From: Chloroflexota bacterium
GTDB taxonomy: Bacteria > Chloroflexota > Anaerolineae > Promineifilales > Promineifilaceae
Assembly (NCBI GenBank): GCA_017993775.1
Contig: JAGOMA010000041.1
Coordinates: 1-48,289, forward strand
Direction of reading: 5' to 3'
Length of the DNA: 48,289 nucleotides
The stretch's first letter is position 1. Every line of letters starts with the position of its first letter. Both the position numbers and the translations under genes were made by a program. This document shows positions 34,569-43,793 of this stretch, piece after piece. The notes beneath the pieces were generated by a model. It was given only the letters and a program-made list of their open reading frames with translations. It had not been told where the DNA came from and searched no databases.

Positions 34569-37500
34569 AACTCGCTCCGTTCTTCGCTGTGCCCATTTCC
34601 CTGCCCAGCGGCCTGGATATCTGTTGGCGTCAGGTAAACGTATGTTTCTAAACCCAGAACGCGGTTCACTTCTCGAGCCGCCGTGCGTAAAATGGTATCT
34701 GCATCGGCCGCGGCAAAAACCCGTGCGGTTACTTCTCGCAGGGTCTGTTCCGTCTGCGCGCGAGCTTGCGTTTGTTCAAACAATCGTTGTGTCAGACTTA
34801 CAGAAGCAGCCTGACTGGTCAGACTGCTGATCTGGCGAATGTCTGCATCTGTCAGGTTGAGCAAGGAGTCGGACTGCGCTGCCAGCAGCCCAAACCATTG
34901 ATCGCCGGCGATTAGCGGGAAATAAGCCGCGCTTTTTGCGCCTAATTTGTTGGCTAAACTTTGCACGTCTTCCCCGACACGATCGTCATTGTCCAAATTA
35001 TGGAAAATGGTTGGCTCGTGGCGGCTGATGTGTCTGAAACTGGGTAAATCTGCCAGATGATAGGTCAGGCCGATGGCCGACTCTGCCGATTTTCCATTAC
35101 GATTCCAGGCAGCGGTAACACTCATCGATTCAGGTTGTTGGGTGTCCCACGACCTATCGAAGAACATAAAACTGACCCGATCCATCTGGTTCAGTTCGGT
35201 GGATTCGACTAAAGAATTTAAAACGCCCTGGATTGTGTTGGCCTGCACCACGCGTTCACTGCCGGCAAAAAGCTTTTCCATTTGGGTTTGGGCCATTTGC
35301 ATTTCTTCAAACAGGCGGGCGCGATCTAGTGCTTCGGCGACTTCGGAAGCCAGGGCGGTGAGCATTTCTTGCTGGTCTCGGTTTATCGGTTCACCAGATG
35401 GGTTGCGCGCCCCCAGTACGCCGATGGTTTCGCCGCGCACCAGGATCGGCGCTGCCAGGGTTGTGGCGTCGTCGCTGCTTGTCTCGGCAGCGGAAGGTAG
35501 TTTGGGGATTTCCGGTTTTAGAAGGTCTCTGGTTGAAAGCAGGCGGATGCGTTCGTCATCGAAGGTGAAGCCTTGGATGAGACGGTTGGGCGAGGTGAGA
35601 AATTCGGACCAACCTTCGTGGGTCATGGTGCGCTGGAGCGCATTCACCTGGAGCAGGCGCTCTTCAAGCTGCACGGTGAGCCTGTGTTGGGCTTGTACGG
35701 CTTCTAGACGGTCGGTGATGTCGCGCATGGTGATGCTGAAGTTAGTCGGAGCTTTTTGCGCGTCGCGATTGGCTGAGATGGTGAGTTCAACGGGTATTAA
35801 CTGGTCGTTGCTGGTGCGTAAATGGGCCTGACCGGTCCAAGAACCGCTTTGTAAAGCCTGGGGGATGCTCGTTTGGGTGATGGCGTCGCGCTCTTCTTCG
35901 GCGTAGAGGTCGGTGATGGTTTTGTTGGTGATGATCTGGTCGGTCGGTAAGTCGAGCAGGGCGAGTGCGGAGTGGTTGGCGTAGATGATACGGCCGTCTA
36001 ACGCTGCCGCGCTGATGAAGTCCGGGTGGTTTTCGACGATGTCAGCCAGCAAACCGACCCGATCGGCCAGGCGGATGTTTTCCAGACGGGTGGCGATTAA
36101 CGCGGCGATTTGTTGGATTAGAACGATGATTTCGTCTGTGAAGGCATTGGGTTGCACGCTGCCAATGTTGAGCGTGCCAAAGGCTTGTCCTTCGGCCGAC
36201 AGGGGCGCCAGAACCAAGCTTTGCCAGCCGCCTTGAGCCAGAGTTGACGAATCGGGGTGGGCGGAAAATGGGAAGTCTTGGGGCAAGCGTATGGTTTGGT
36301 TGTGGGTGATGGCCAGGCCAACGGCCGTATCGGCAATGGGCATCTGGCTGCCGCTGGGTATGGCTTTATTATCGCCGGACAGCGAAAAAGTTTCGAAACT
36401 TGTCCCGTCTTCTGTGATGGAAGTGATGGCAACCGGATGGCCATTAACCAGCTCGATGATTTGCTGACCGGCCAAGTCATATACTTCGGCTGCGCTGTTC
36501 GCCGTTGAGAGGGTGGCGCTCAGGTTGGCGAGAATGGCTTCTTGCCGCGACCTGGCTTCCATGTCGGCCAGCAAGGTTTGCAGCGCATGGGCGGTTTCTT
36601 CGCGCTCGCTAAATAGCCCGGCATTTTCCAGAGCAATGGCGATTTGCGCGGTAAGCGCTTCAAAGGAGGGCAGATTGTCGGTGGTCAGACCAAACGGCAC
36701 GGCGCTTTGCAAATCCAAGACGCCCAAGACTTTGTCGGCGATGAGCAGGGGAATGGACATTTCGGAGCGTGTGTTTGGCAGCAGGGGGTGAGGCCGGAAG
36801 AGTGGGTCGTCGGCGGTGTTGGGAACCAGGATGGAGCGTTTTTGCAGAACGGCCGTTACATTAATCGACGCCGTATTAAACGGTAGATAGTGTCCCTGGC
36901 GCAGGATGCGCTCGGCAGCCTGCCCATAAGCTGCGCGCAGTTCCAGCTTGTTTTCGGTTTCGTTCACCAGGTAAATCTGGGCGTAGTAGAGTTTGAAATA
37001 AGACTGGATAACTTCCACGGCGCTGGTGAGCAAGGCGTCGACATGGCGGATCGCGGAGATGCTGCGCCCAATATCGTTTGTCAGCGCCAGGTCACGGGTG
37101 CGTTCGGCGACACGTTCTTCCAGTTTGGCCTGCGCATCGGTCATTTCTTTTTGGGTTTTCTGCAAACGTTCCAGGGCGTTTTCCAGGTTTTGCAGATTGA
37201 GATAAAGAATGACAGCCATTGCCAGGAGGTTAACGGCCGTGGCCGAAACAGCGATTGCCGGAATGACGGGTATGGCGGCAACCATAAGCTCAGAAGCTTC
37301 AATAATATAGGTCAGGACACCGGCGGCAATAGACAGAAAGGCGAAGAGGATGCCGGCTCGCTTGTTAATGACTGTACCGGCGAGAAATACAAGGACAAAA
37401 TAACTGGAAACAATGATGATGGTGAACCCGGAGATGAAGAAGCTGACGAGTGTAACCACTCCCCAAAAGAGAGAAACAGTTATGATGGCGCTCAGGCGGA

Positions 37501-37732
37501 CTCGGCCGCTGTGTAAGAGCGCAAACAGCCCGGCCGTTACCAGCACGGTGGCGGCATTGATGGCAATTGCCAGCGCCTCATCGCCAAAAAGATATGATAC
37601 GGCCGTATTAAATGAAAGCAGCACCAAAAGCGCTAACAAGATGATGTGCATCAAATTAGCGACACGCGTTTTGTTCTCGTCTTCGGGGTAGATGGGTGGC
37701 GAAAAGAGCCTTTTGATTGTTTCTACCATCAT
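34565..37732 (-). CDS. Six-helix membrane GAF/PAS sensor without output domain (1055 aa)
   Basis: N-terminal membrane region of about six helices (25-195) with no large extracellular domain, so input may come from the membrane or a partner such as the lipoprotein encoded next. It continues with a coiled S-helix (LEERVAERTRDLAL), GAF of the NPLLP type, GAF, PAS (HPDFISAAALDGRIIYANHS), EGW unit (THEGWSEFL), GAF and the shared tail (EQTLREVTARVFAAAD...EVNRVLGLE). No kinase or other output domain. AAGGA lies 5 nt before the ATG; a second ATG follows immediately. The stop overlaps the binding-lipoprotein start. Confidence 0.89.
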   Translation of the reverse strand: MMVETIKRLFSPPIYPEDENKTRVANLMHIILLALLVLLSFNTAVSYLFGDEALAIAINAATVLVTAGLFALLHSGRVRLSAIITVSLFWGVVTLVSFFISGFTIIIVSSYFVLVFLAGTVINKRAGILFAFLSIAAGVLTYIIEASELMVAAIPVIPAIAVSATAVNLLAMAVILYLNLQNLENALERLQKTQKEMTDAQAKLEERVAERTRDLALTNDIGRSISAIRHVDALLTSAVEVIQSYFKLYYAQIYLVNETENKLELRAAYGQAAERILRQGHYLPFNTASINVTAVLQKRSILVPNTADDPLFRPHPLLPNTRSEMSIPLLIADKVLGVLDLQSAVPFGLTTDNLPSFEALTAQIAIALENAGLFSEREETAHALQTLLADMEARSRQEAILANLSATLSTANSAAEVYDLAGQQIIELVNGHPVAITSITEDGTSFETFSLSGDNKAIPSGSQMPIADTAVGLAITHNQTIRLPQDFPFSAHPDSSTLAQGGWQSLVLAPLSAEGQAFGTLNIGSVQPNAFTDEIIVLIQQIAALIATRLENIRLADRVGLLADIVENHPDFISAAALDGRIIYANHSALALLDLPTDQIITNKTITDLYAEEERDAITQTSIPQALQSGSWTGQAHLRTSNDQLIPVELTISANRDAQKAPTNFSITMRDITDRLEAVQAQHRLTVQLEERLLQVNALQRTMTHEGWSEFLTSPNRLIQGFTFDDERIRLLSTRDLLKPEIPKLPSAAETSSDDATTLAAPILVRGETIGVLGARNPSGEPINRDQQEMLTALASEVAEALDRARLFEEMQMAQTQMEKLFAGSERVVQANTIQGVLNSLVESTELNQMDRVSFMFFDRSWDTQQPESMSVTAAWNRNGKSAESAIGLTYHLADLPSFRHISRHEPTIFHNLDNDDRVGEDVQSLANKLGAKSAAYFPLIAGDQWFGLLAAQSDSLLNLTDADIRQISSLTSQAASVSLTQRLFEQTQARAQTEQTLREVTARVFAAADADTILRTAAREVNRVLGLETYVYLTPTDIQAAGQGNGHSEERSEL

Positions 37733-37771
37733 TTTTTTCCTTGGTCTAATCGAACAGACGTAAGACTTGTG

Positions 37772-40700
37772 TTAATTGTCGAGTTCTGGGTCGGGTGTTT
37801 GCTGGCGACCGTTTGTCTCGGCGGGTTTCAGATATACGTAGGTTTGCAAACCCATGGCGCGACCGATTTCGCGCACGGCCGTTTGCAAAATAGACTCAGC
37901 GTCGACTGTGATATTGATACTACCGGAAATCTCGCGCAGCAGCTGCGCTCGACTGGCCGTATGGCGCGTTTCGGCCAACAGACGGGCGTTGTCCAGAGCG
38001 ACGGCGACGTGGTTGGCAATACCCATCAACAGGGTGGTGTTGGCCTGGGTATAGGCGTTCAGGGTGTAGCTCTGGATAGATAAGACGCCTAGCGCCTCCT
38101 GGCCGATTTGCAGCGGAACATACATCAGAGAGGCGGATGGTTTTTGGTAGTCGCCGAGCATAATGGATTTTTGGCCAACTTCAATGCTGCGGAGCTGGTC
38201 AATGGTGCGGTTGATGAGAATTGGCTGATGTGTGGTAATGACCGAAGCGATATTGCTGGTTGCGGAGAAGGGGGAGGCGGATTCATGGTAGATACGGCCG
38301 TTATCATACACAAACGGGTACTGGATCTGATCCGCTTCCCGATCATACATGGCGATAAAATAAGCGTCTACAGGCATAATGCGCCGGATCTGTTCATACA
38401 CAGCCATCAGCAAATCATGTTGATCGATTTGCTGCGAAACCACCTGCGCCACGCGGTTTAGCACAGCCAATTCCTCGGCGCGCGCTTCTGTTTCCTCAAA
38501 CAAGCGCGCTTTGTCGATGGCTGTAGCTGCTTGTAAAACGATCGCTTCGGCTAACTGTAGTTGGTCCGCATCCAGAGAGAGAGCTTCCTCTAAGATGTCT
38601 ATACCCAGCGTTCCCACAACGTCCCCCGACAACGTAATCGGAATAATAGCCAGGCCGTAAATGCTCTGTATTTCCAAGAGGTCCCGAATTCGTTCAGTTA
38701 ACGGGGATGTGCGCGCATCCGGCACATAAACGCTCTGCTTGGTTTGCAAGACTTGCTCTGTCAGCGCATTCCCAGCGATTGGAATGACTTGCCCCAAAGC
38801 GCTGGGCGATTTGGTAGAGTCATAATGCTCGGCGATGATGGTCAGCGAAGTGCCTCCTTCGTTTTTCAGGGCAACACGAACTTGTTTTATTTCCAAGGCG
38901 TTGGCAACTTCATCCACAATCACTTGCATACTTTCTTGCAGGCCATTGACCAGCGAGATCGACGTAACAACTTTGTTCAAAATGGCTAATTCTCGGCCAC
39001 GGCGCTGTGATTGGGCGAGAGCTTGTTCTGTTGCGTCTGTTAGGCGCAAGTTTTCCAAGTGGCGGCTCAATTGGTCGGCGATGACGGCCGTTAAATTCGC
39101 CACTTCTGCCGCATCCATATGTTCCGCCGACTCAACGGCCAGTTCGCCGATCACTTCGCCACGAATTTGCAGCGGCTGTTTCACCACATCGGCCAGAGGT
39201 TCCTCGTCCGTCATTGCCGCTGCATTGACTTTCTTTTGATCATACACGAACCCATTCGAGAAAGTGGGCAAATCTTTCGCTGCTTGCCACGCCTCATAGG
39301 TCAGGCGTCGAACCGCTTGCTCTGCTTCCAACTGGTATCGCGTCGCGTCTTCCAGCAGGCGCAGATTTTCGATTTGCTGCCCAACTTCTTTGGAAATGAG
39401 CATCACCATCTCCAGGTCTTTATCTGACCAAATCAAACCGTCACCTTTCTCCAGTTGGATGGCCCCAATGGCTTCATTGACAACATGAATCGGAATGTTG
39501 ATGGCGTTTTGGGGCGTTGGCTCTGTCGCTGCCACCTCAGAGGTGCTGCGGACGGCGTCGTCTTGCATATCGAAGATATAGCCGATGCGGGTTGCCCGCT
39601 CCAGGCCATTTAGATAATTGTCCCAGCCCTGGCGGGTGACGCGGCGGCTGTAATTTTCCATCTCGGCGCGGGCTTCATTGGTTTCGGTGAGCAGGCTGGT
39701 GTTTTCAATGGCGATGCCCAACTGACCGGCCAATGCCTGGAAAGCGGGTAAGTTTTCTTCGGACAAACTGTTTGGCCGCGCGCTTTGCAGGTTTAAAGTC
39801 CCGACAACGCGGTCGCCGACGAGCATCGGAATGGCCATTTCAGAGCGCGTGAGGGGCAGCAAGGGATTGGGCTGGAACAAAAAGCCTTCGCTGGTGTCGG
39901 CCACGATGACGGGCAGCTTTTGAATAGCGGCCGTCCCGTTGATGGAACCAGGGCCAATCGGCAAGCTGTGGCCGGATTGCCGCAGTTGTTGCCCGACAGC
40001 GCCAGTACCGGCGCGCAGCAGTAGGGTGTGTTTGGCTTCGTTGGCCAGATAAATTTGCACGTGGTAAAGATCAAACCGTTCCTGAATGATGTCCACGGCC
40101 GTTGTCAGCAGTTCATCCAGATCGTACACCTGCGACAGATTGCGGCCCAGTTCCGCCGCCAACTCCAGATCACGGGTCCGCTCTTGCACCCGAATTTCTA
40201 GCGATGCAAACAGATCGCGCAGCCGGCCGGCCATTTCATTAAAAGTATTGGCCAGGAGACCGAATTCATCCTGACTTGTCAGTGAAACATTGACGTCCAG
40301 CTCGCCAAGACTGATTTTTTCGGCCGCTTTGGCTAGTTTGGTTACGGGAGCGGTAATGGATTGGCTGACCGTCAGGGCCAGCAGCGGGGTGAGCATCAAG
40401 GAAATGGCCAATACCGCCAGGCTTATGGATAAGGTTTCGTTGACGGCGGCAAAGGCAACGGCCGTTGGGGTCGTGTTTACCAAAAACCAACGCGGGCTGC
40501 TTTCTCCCGGAACCACGATGGGTGTATACGAAAATAGGTTTGCTATATCTTGCAGGTCGCCAGGATTCCCAGAAAAAAGAACGTCAGCCAATTCCGGGTA
40601 CTCTTGCTGGATCGTGATGCCCGTTTCCAGGTCCCGACCCCACTGTTTTGTCTCATCGGGATGGTACAAATAGTACCCATCGGCATCTATCAGGGTGTAA

Positions 40701-41890
40701 TGGTTATCCGGGTCCTGTAAAAAGCTCAGAAAATTATCAGCCAGGATGTTGGTAACAATCACGCCAACTTTCTCGCCGTTATACACAACTGGCGTACCGT
40801 ACCGCAAAACAGGTTTATGTGGCAGTTCAATGGCCCCTTGTTCCACATTCAAGTCTAACGGCGAAATCATAAACTCGCCCGGAGAAAGAGCGAAGGTGTC
40901 ATCGAAATAATAACGGCCGGCCTTATTCTGTAAAGCATCTTCGGGCACAATCGTGGAGACCCCATTGCGGTCGGTGTTCACACGAATAATTTCCTGGCCG
41001 GTGGCATCTAAAAACCGGACTTGATCATAGATGCTTCTTGCCTGGGCAAAGGCGAAAAATTCTTCATTCAAATTATCGCGCGCAGCGATGATGGCGGCGG
41101 GATCGGCGTTTTCATCAACCGCTGCCAGATAATTTCTTAACGCAACCGATTGGCTGAGGAACTGCACGTCATCGCTGGCGTCGGCGAAGAAAAAGGCGAG
41201 GGCTTCCTTTTTGTTTTCTACATTGTTGCTGCTGTCCTGGCGTATTTGGGTGTTTAGCCTGCCCAGAAAGCTCCACAAGAAAAAACCGCCAACAAGGACA
41301 ACGATAACAGCCGGGATGGTGACAAAAGTCGCCAGGAGTTTGGTGCGCACGCGCAAACGGCGGTATTGAACCAGTAGAATCAATATAAATCCGGCTGCGG
41401 CAAACCCCAGACCGAAGAGCGGCAGGGGAGAATAGACGGGGGCCAGACGTTCAATAGGGATAAAGAGATCGAGCAAGATGGAGGCAATGCCGACGAGTGC
41501 GCTGATGCCTACCCAGAAATTGGCGAGCTTATCGGGCAGCGTTTGGGCAGATATACCTACGACGATAAACACAGCCAGGATAGCCAGAGCAGTGGCGCGG
41601 TTGGCGGCAATAAACGGCACGTAAAAAACCACCAGCATGAGCGTGGAAAACAAAAGGGATATGCCGATTATGTGGCGTTTGTGACGGCTTAACCACACAC
41701 TGACCCAGGTGCTGATAGCAAAAAGGACAATCAGGAGGAGGGCGATGTTTATCTGCCAACCGATGGGGACGGCTGGATTGAGGCTCCGGTAGACCAAAAA
41801 GGCGGCGCCAAATGTGGCGATGATCGCCAGAATCAGCGATAACCAGAAGGATCTTCGGGCCTGGGCTACTGTCGTAATATCTGCTTCCAT
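37772..41890 (-). CDS. Multi-helix membrane Cache-HAMP-GAF sensor without output domain (1372 aa)
   Basis: Begins with about six membrane helices (12-180), a seventh (186-211), an extracellular double-Cache-like domain (215-480; GRYYFDDTFALSPGEFMISP and YTLIDADGYYLYHPDE are typical dCache_1-like strands), an eighth helix (487-510) and HAMP (510-570). Next come the S-helix LEIRVQERTRDLEL, GAF, two EGW units (TRQGWDNYL and TYEAWQAAK), two GAFs and the shared tail (RAQLLREISGSINITVD...EIGRAMGLQ). No output domain. GGAG lies 8 nt before the ATG and inside the previous gene, whose stop is one base upstream. The two stacked membrane modules suggest two inputs, one membrane-borne and one extracellular. 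Confidence 0.9.
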   Translation of the reverse strand: MEADITTVAQARRSFWLSLILAIIATFGAAFLVYRSLNPAVPIGWQINIALLLIVLFAISTWVSVWLSRHKRHIIGISLLFSTLMLVVFYVPFIAANRATALAILAVFIVVGISAQTLPDKLANFWVGISALVGIASILLDLFIPIERLAPVYSPLPLFGLGFAAAGFILILLVQYRRLRVRTKLLATFVTIPAVIVVLVGGFFLWSFLGRLNTQIRQDSSNNVENKKEALAFFFADASDDVQFLSQSVALRNYLAAVDENADPAAIIAARDNLNEEFFAFAQARSIYDQVRFLDATGQEIIRVNTDRNGVSTIVPEDALQNKAGRYYFDDTFALSPGEFMISPLDLNVEQGAIELPHKPVLRYGTPVVYNGEKVGVIVTNILADNFLSFLQDPDNHYTLIDADGYYLYHPDETKQWGRDLETGITIQQEYPELADVLFSGNPGDLQDIANLFSYTPIVVPGESSPRWFLVNTTPTAVAFAAVNETLSISLAVLAISLMLTPLLALTVSQSITAPVTKLAKAAEKISLGELDVNVSLTSQDEFGLLANTFNEMAGRLRDLFASLEIRVQERTRDLELAAELGRNLSQVYDLDELLTTAVDIIQERFDLYHVQIYLANEAKHTLLLRAGTGAVGQQLRQSGHSLPIGPGSINGTAAIQKLPVIVADTSEGFLFQPNPLLPLTRSEMAIPMLVGDRVVGTLNLQSARPNSLSEENLPAFQALAGQLGIAIENTSLLTETNEARAEMENYSRRVTRQGWDNYLNGLERATRIGYIFDMQDDAVRSTSEVAATEPTPQNAINIPIHVVNEAIGAIQLEKGDGLIWSDKDLEMVMLISKEVGQQIENLRLLEDATRYQLEAEQAVRRLTYEAWQAAKDLPTFSNGFVYDQKKVNAAAMTDEEPLADVVKQPLQIRGEVIGELAVESAEHMDAAEVANLTAVIADQLSRHLENLRLTDATEQALAQSQRRGRELAILNKVVTSISLVNGLQESMQVIVDEVANALEIKQVRVALKNEGGTSLTIIAEHYDSTKSPSALGQVIPIAGNALTEQVLQTKQSVYVPDARTSPLTERIRDLLEIQSIYGLAIIPITLSGDVVGTLGIDILEEALSLDADQLQLAEAIVLQAATAIDKARLFEETEARAEELAVLNRVAQVVSQQIDQHDLLMAVYEQIRRIMPVDAYFIAMYDREADQIQYPFVYDNGRIYHESASPFSATSNIASVITTHQPILINRTIDQLRSIEVGQKSIMLGDYQKPSASLMYVPLQIGQEALGVLSIQSYTLNAYTQANTTLLMGIANHVAVALDNARLLAETRHTASRAQLLREISGSINITVDAESILQTAVREIGRAMGLQTYVYLKPAETNGRQQTPDPELDN

Positions 41891-41891
41891 A

Positions 41892-43745
41892 TCAGTTTCT
41901 CCGCGTATGAGAGGAGGCGTCGCTTGTCAGTTCGGTACGGCCGTTTGCCTCAACGACATCGTGCCCTAGCTGTACGCTGGTTCTTTGGGCATTGATGGCC
42001 AGGCCAATTTCGCGGGCCGCAACCCGGAGAACAGTGTCAATATCTCCCGCCGATCGAATGCGCTGATTGATCTCGTTGATGGTTGTTTCGCGGTCGATGC
42101 GCGCTTGCACTTCTTCGTGCAACCGGGCGTTATGCAGGGCGATGGCTACCTGAGAGGCAATCGACTGCAAGATTTTGGCATCTTCTTCATTCAGTCCGTT
42201 CACACTATTTTGCTGCACATCCAGAACGCCCAAAACTTCAGAGCGGTAAATAATGGGCACGGCCGCTTCCGATTTTGTGTCGGGCAGCAGCGGATTGGGC
42301 AGCCAGTTGGCCACTCGGAGAACATCGGGAACCATGACAAGTTCGCCGGTGTCGGCCGCTTGCCCCACCAGCCCTCGCCCCAGGAGTATCTTATGCCCGT
42401 TAGCCAACATCATCTTACCGGCCGCGCCTGTACCGCCAGCCATGATCAGCTGGTTGGTGGACTTATCCAGCACATAAATATGCACATGGTAATAATTGAA
42501 GGCTTTGCTGACTTGTTCGACAACTTCGGCGACTAATTGATTTTGCGCCAGGATGTTGGAGAGCCGCTGGCTGATTTCCATACTGGTTTCCAGGGCGTGT
42601 GTTCGTTCGTTCACGCGTTGTTCCAGGTTGTCTAGCATCTCCTTCAAGTTTTCGGTCATCACATTGAAGTCTTTAGCCAGGACGCCCAATTCGTCATTGC
42701 TGGAGACGGGGACGGTGCGGTTTAAATCGCCGCTGGCTATGGCTGTGGAGGCTTCGGTGAGGTCTTGAATGGGGTGTAAGATACGGGTGGTAATGAAAAC
42801 CAGCCCGGCGCCGACAACGGCGAGAGAAAAGAGGGAGAGTACGGCCGTTGTCACAACTTTCTCTGATTGCGCCTGCAGGATACTTGTCCGGTCGGTCACA
42901 ATTTCTACCACGCCAATGATATTTTGCGAAAAATCATAAAGAGGCGCGCTGTAAATCGCATATTCTGTGTTGTTAACTTTGATGTTGTTGCTGAGAATTG
43001 GCTTGTTGGTTAGCACCTGGTCGTAAACGGCCGTCGGCGCGAAAAATGGCCTCTCCAGCGTAGATGCCTGCAAAATCAGGTCTTCTGTAGGGCCGGTCGC
43101 ATCGGCCACTGCGCCGGTGAACGTGGCAATTTCAGCCGGTTCGCGTCGCAGCAAAATCTGCCAATCGACGCCATACTGGTTTTTCAGGTCGGTTAACAAT
43201 TTCTGGTCTACGTTTAAACCAAACTCTATTGTGCCAATGTGGTTGTTCTGGTAGTTCACCGGAACCACCCCGCGCATCCCTAACCCGCCGCGGCCGATCT
43301 CCAGGCCGCTTACCGGTTTGTTGATGGCGTTGGCTTCCAATACAGTAAACCGAAAGGTGGAAAGATCGTCGCCGAAGCTGTCTAGTTGGTGCAGCCGCAA
43401 AAACGACGTGGCTGGCGGCAGGTGAAATTGACTTTGCGGGATATCGAACGCTTCGTCCAGAGCGAGGTAGGCGGGTAACGTTAGTTCGGTTAACCGTTCC
43501 CGATCCTTGGCGGCAAATGCGGCTTCTACTTCAGGATTTTGGGCCGTTTCCAAGGCCAGCGCCACAGCAAAAGACTCCATGGCTTGCAGGCGGCTTTGCC
43601 AGGTCTGGAACAGGAATTCCATGTTGCTTTGTTCGTTGGCGGCGCTGACTTGTAAGTCGTTTTGGGTTTGTACCAGCAGTAAGCCTAAAAACCCAATCCC
43701 CAGGATAAGTAAGGTAGGTAGAATCACTTTGCGGGTAATCGTCAT
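41892..43745 (-). CDS. Membrane dCache-HAMP-GAF sensor without output domain (617 aa)
   Basis: A membrane helix (8-28), a double-Cache-like extracellular domain (30-300) with SQFHLPPATSFLRLHQ and VSGLEIGRGGLGMRGVVPV, which I recall as the dCache_3 signature, a second helix (303-325), HAMP (325-380), an S-helix (LEQRVNERTHALE), one GAF (385-550; NPLLPDTKSEAAVP), and the shared tail (RETTINEINQRIRSAGD...EIGLAINAQ). It is one of the two smallest sensors, showing the minimal plan of input, HAMP, GAF and tail. No kinase or chemotaxis signalling domain. GGAG lies 8 nt before the ATG. Confidence 0.9.
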   Translation of the reverse strand: MTITRKVILPTLLILGIGFLGLLLVQTQNDLQVSAANEQSNMEFLFQTWQSRLQAMESFAVALALETAQNPEVEAAFAAKDRERLTELTLPAYLALDEAFDIPQSQFHLPPATSFLRLHQLDSFGDDLSTFRFTVLEANAINKPVSGLEIGRGGLGMRGVVPVNYQNNHIGTIEFGLNVDQKLLTDLKNQYGVDWQILLRREPAEIATFTGAVADATGPTEDLILQASTLERPFFAPTAVYDQVLTNKPILSNNIKVNNTEYAIYSAPLYDFSQNIIGVVEIVTDRTSILQAQSEKVVTTAVLSLFSLAVVGAGLVFITTRILHPIQDLTEASTAIASGDLNRTVPVSSNDELGVLAKDFNVMTENLKEMLDNLEQRVNERTHALETSMEISQRLSNILAQNQLVAEVVEQVSKAFNYYHVHIYVLDKSTNQLIMAGGTGAAGKMMLANGHKILLGRGLVGQAADTGELVMVPDVLRVANWLPNPLLPDTKSEAAVPIIYRSEVLGVLDVQQNSVNGLNEEDAKILQSIASQVAIALHNARLHEEVQARIDRETTINEINQRIRSAGDIDTVLRVAAREIGLAINAQRTSVQLGHDVVEANGRTELTSDASSHTRRN

Positions 43746-43793
43746 GGGATGATCTCCAAGGGTTGCTGCCGGGAGTTGTTTTGGTTTGTTTGG

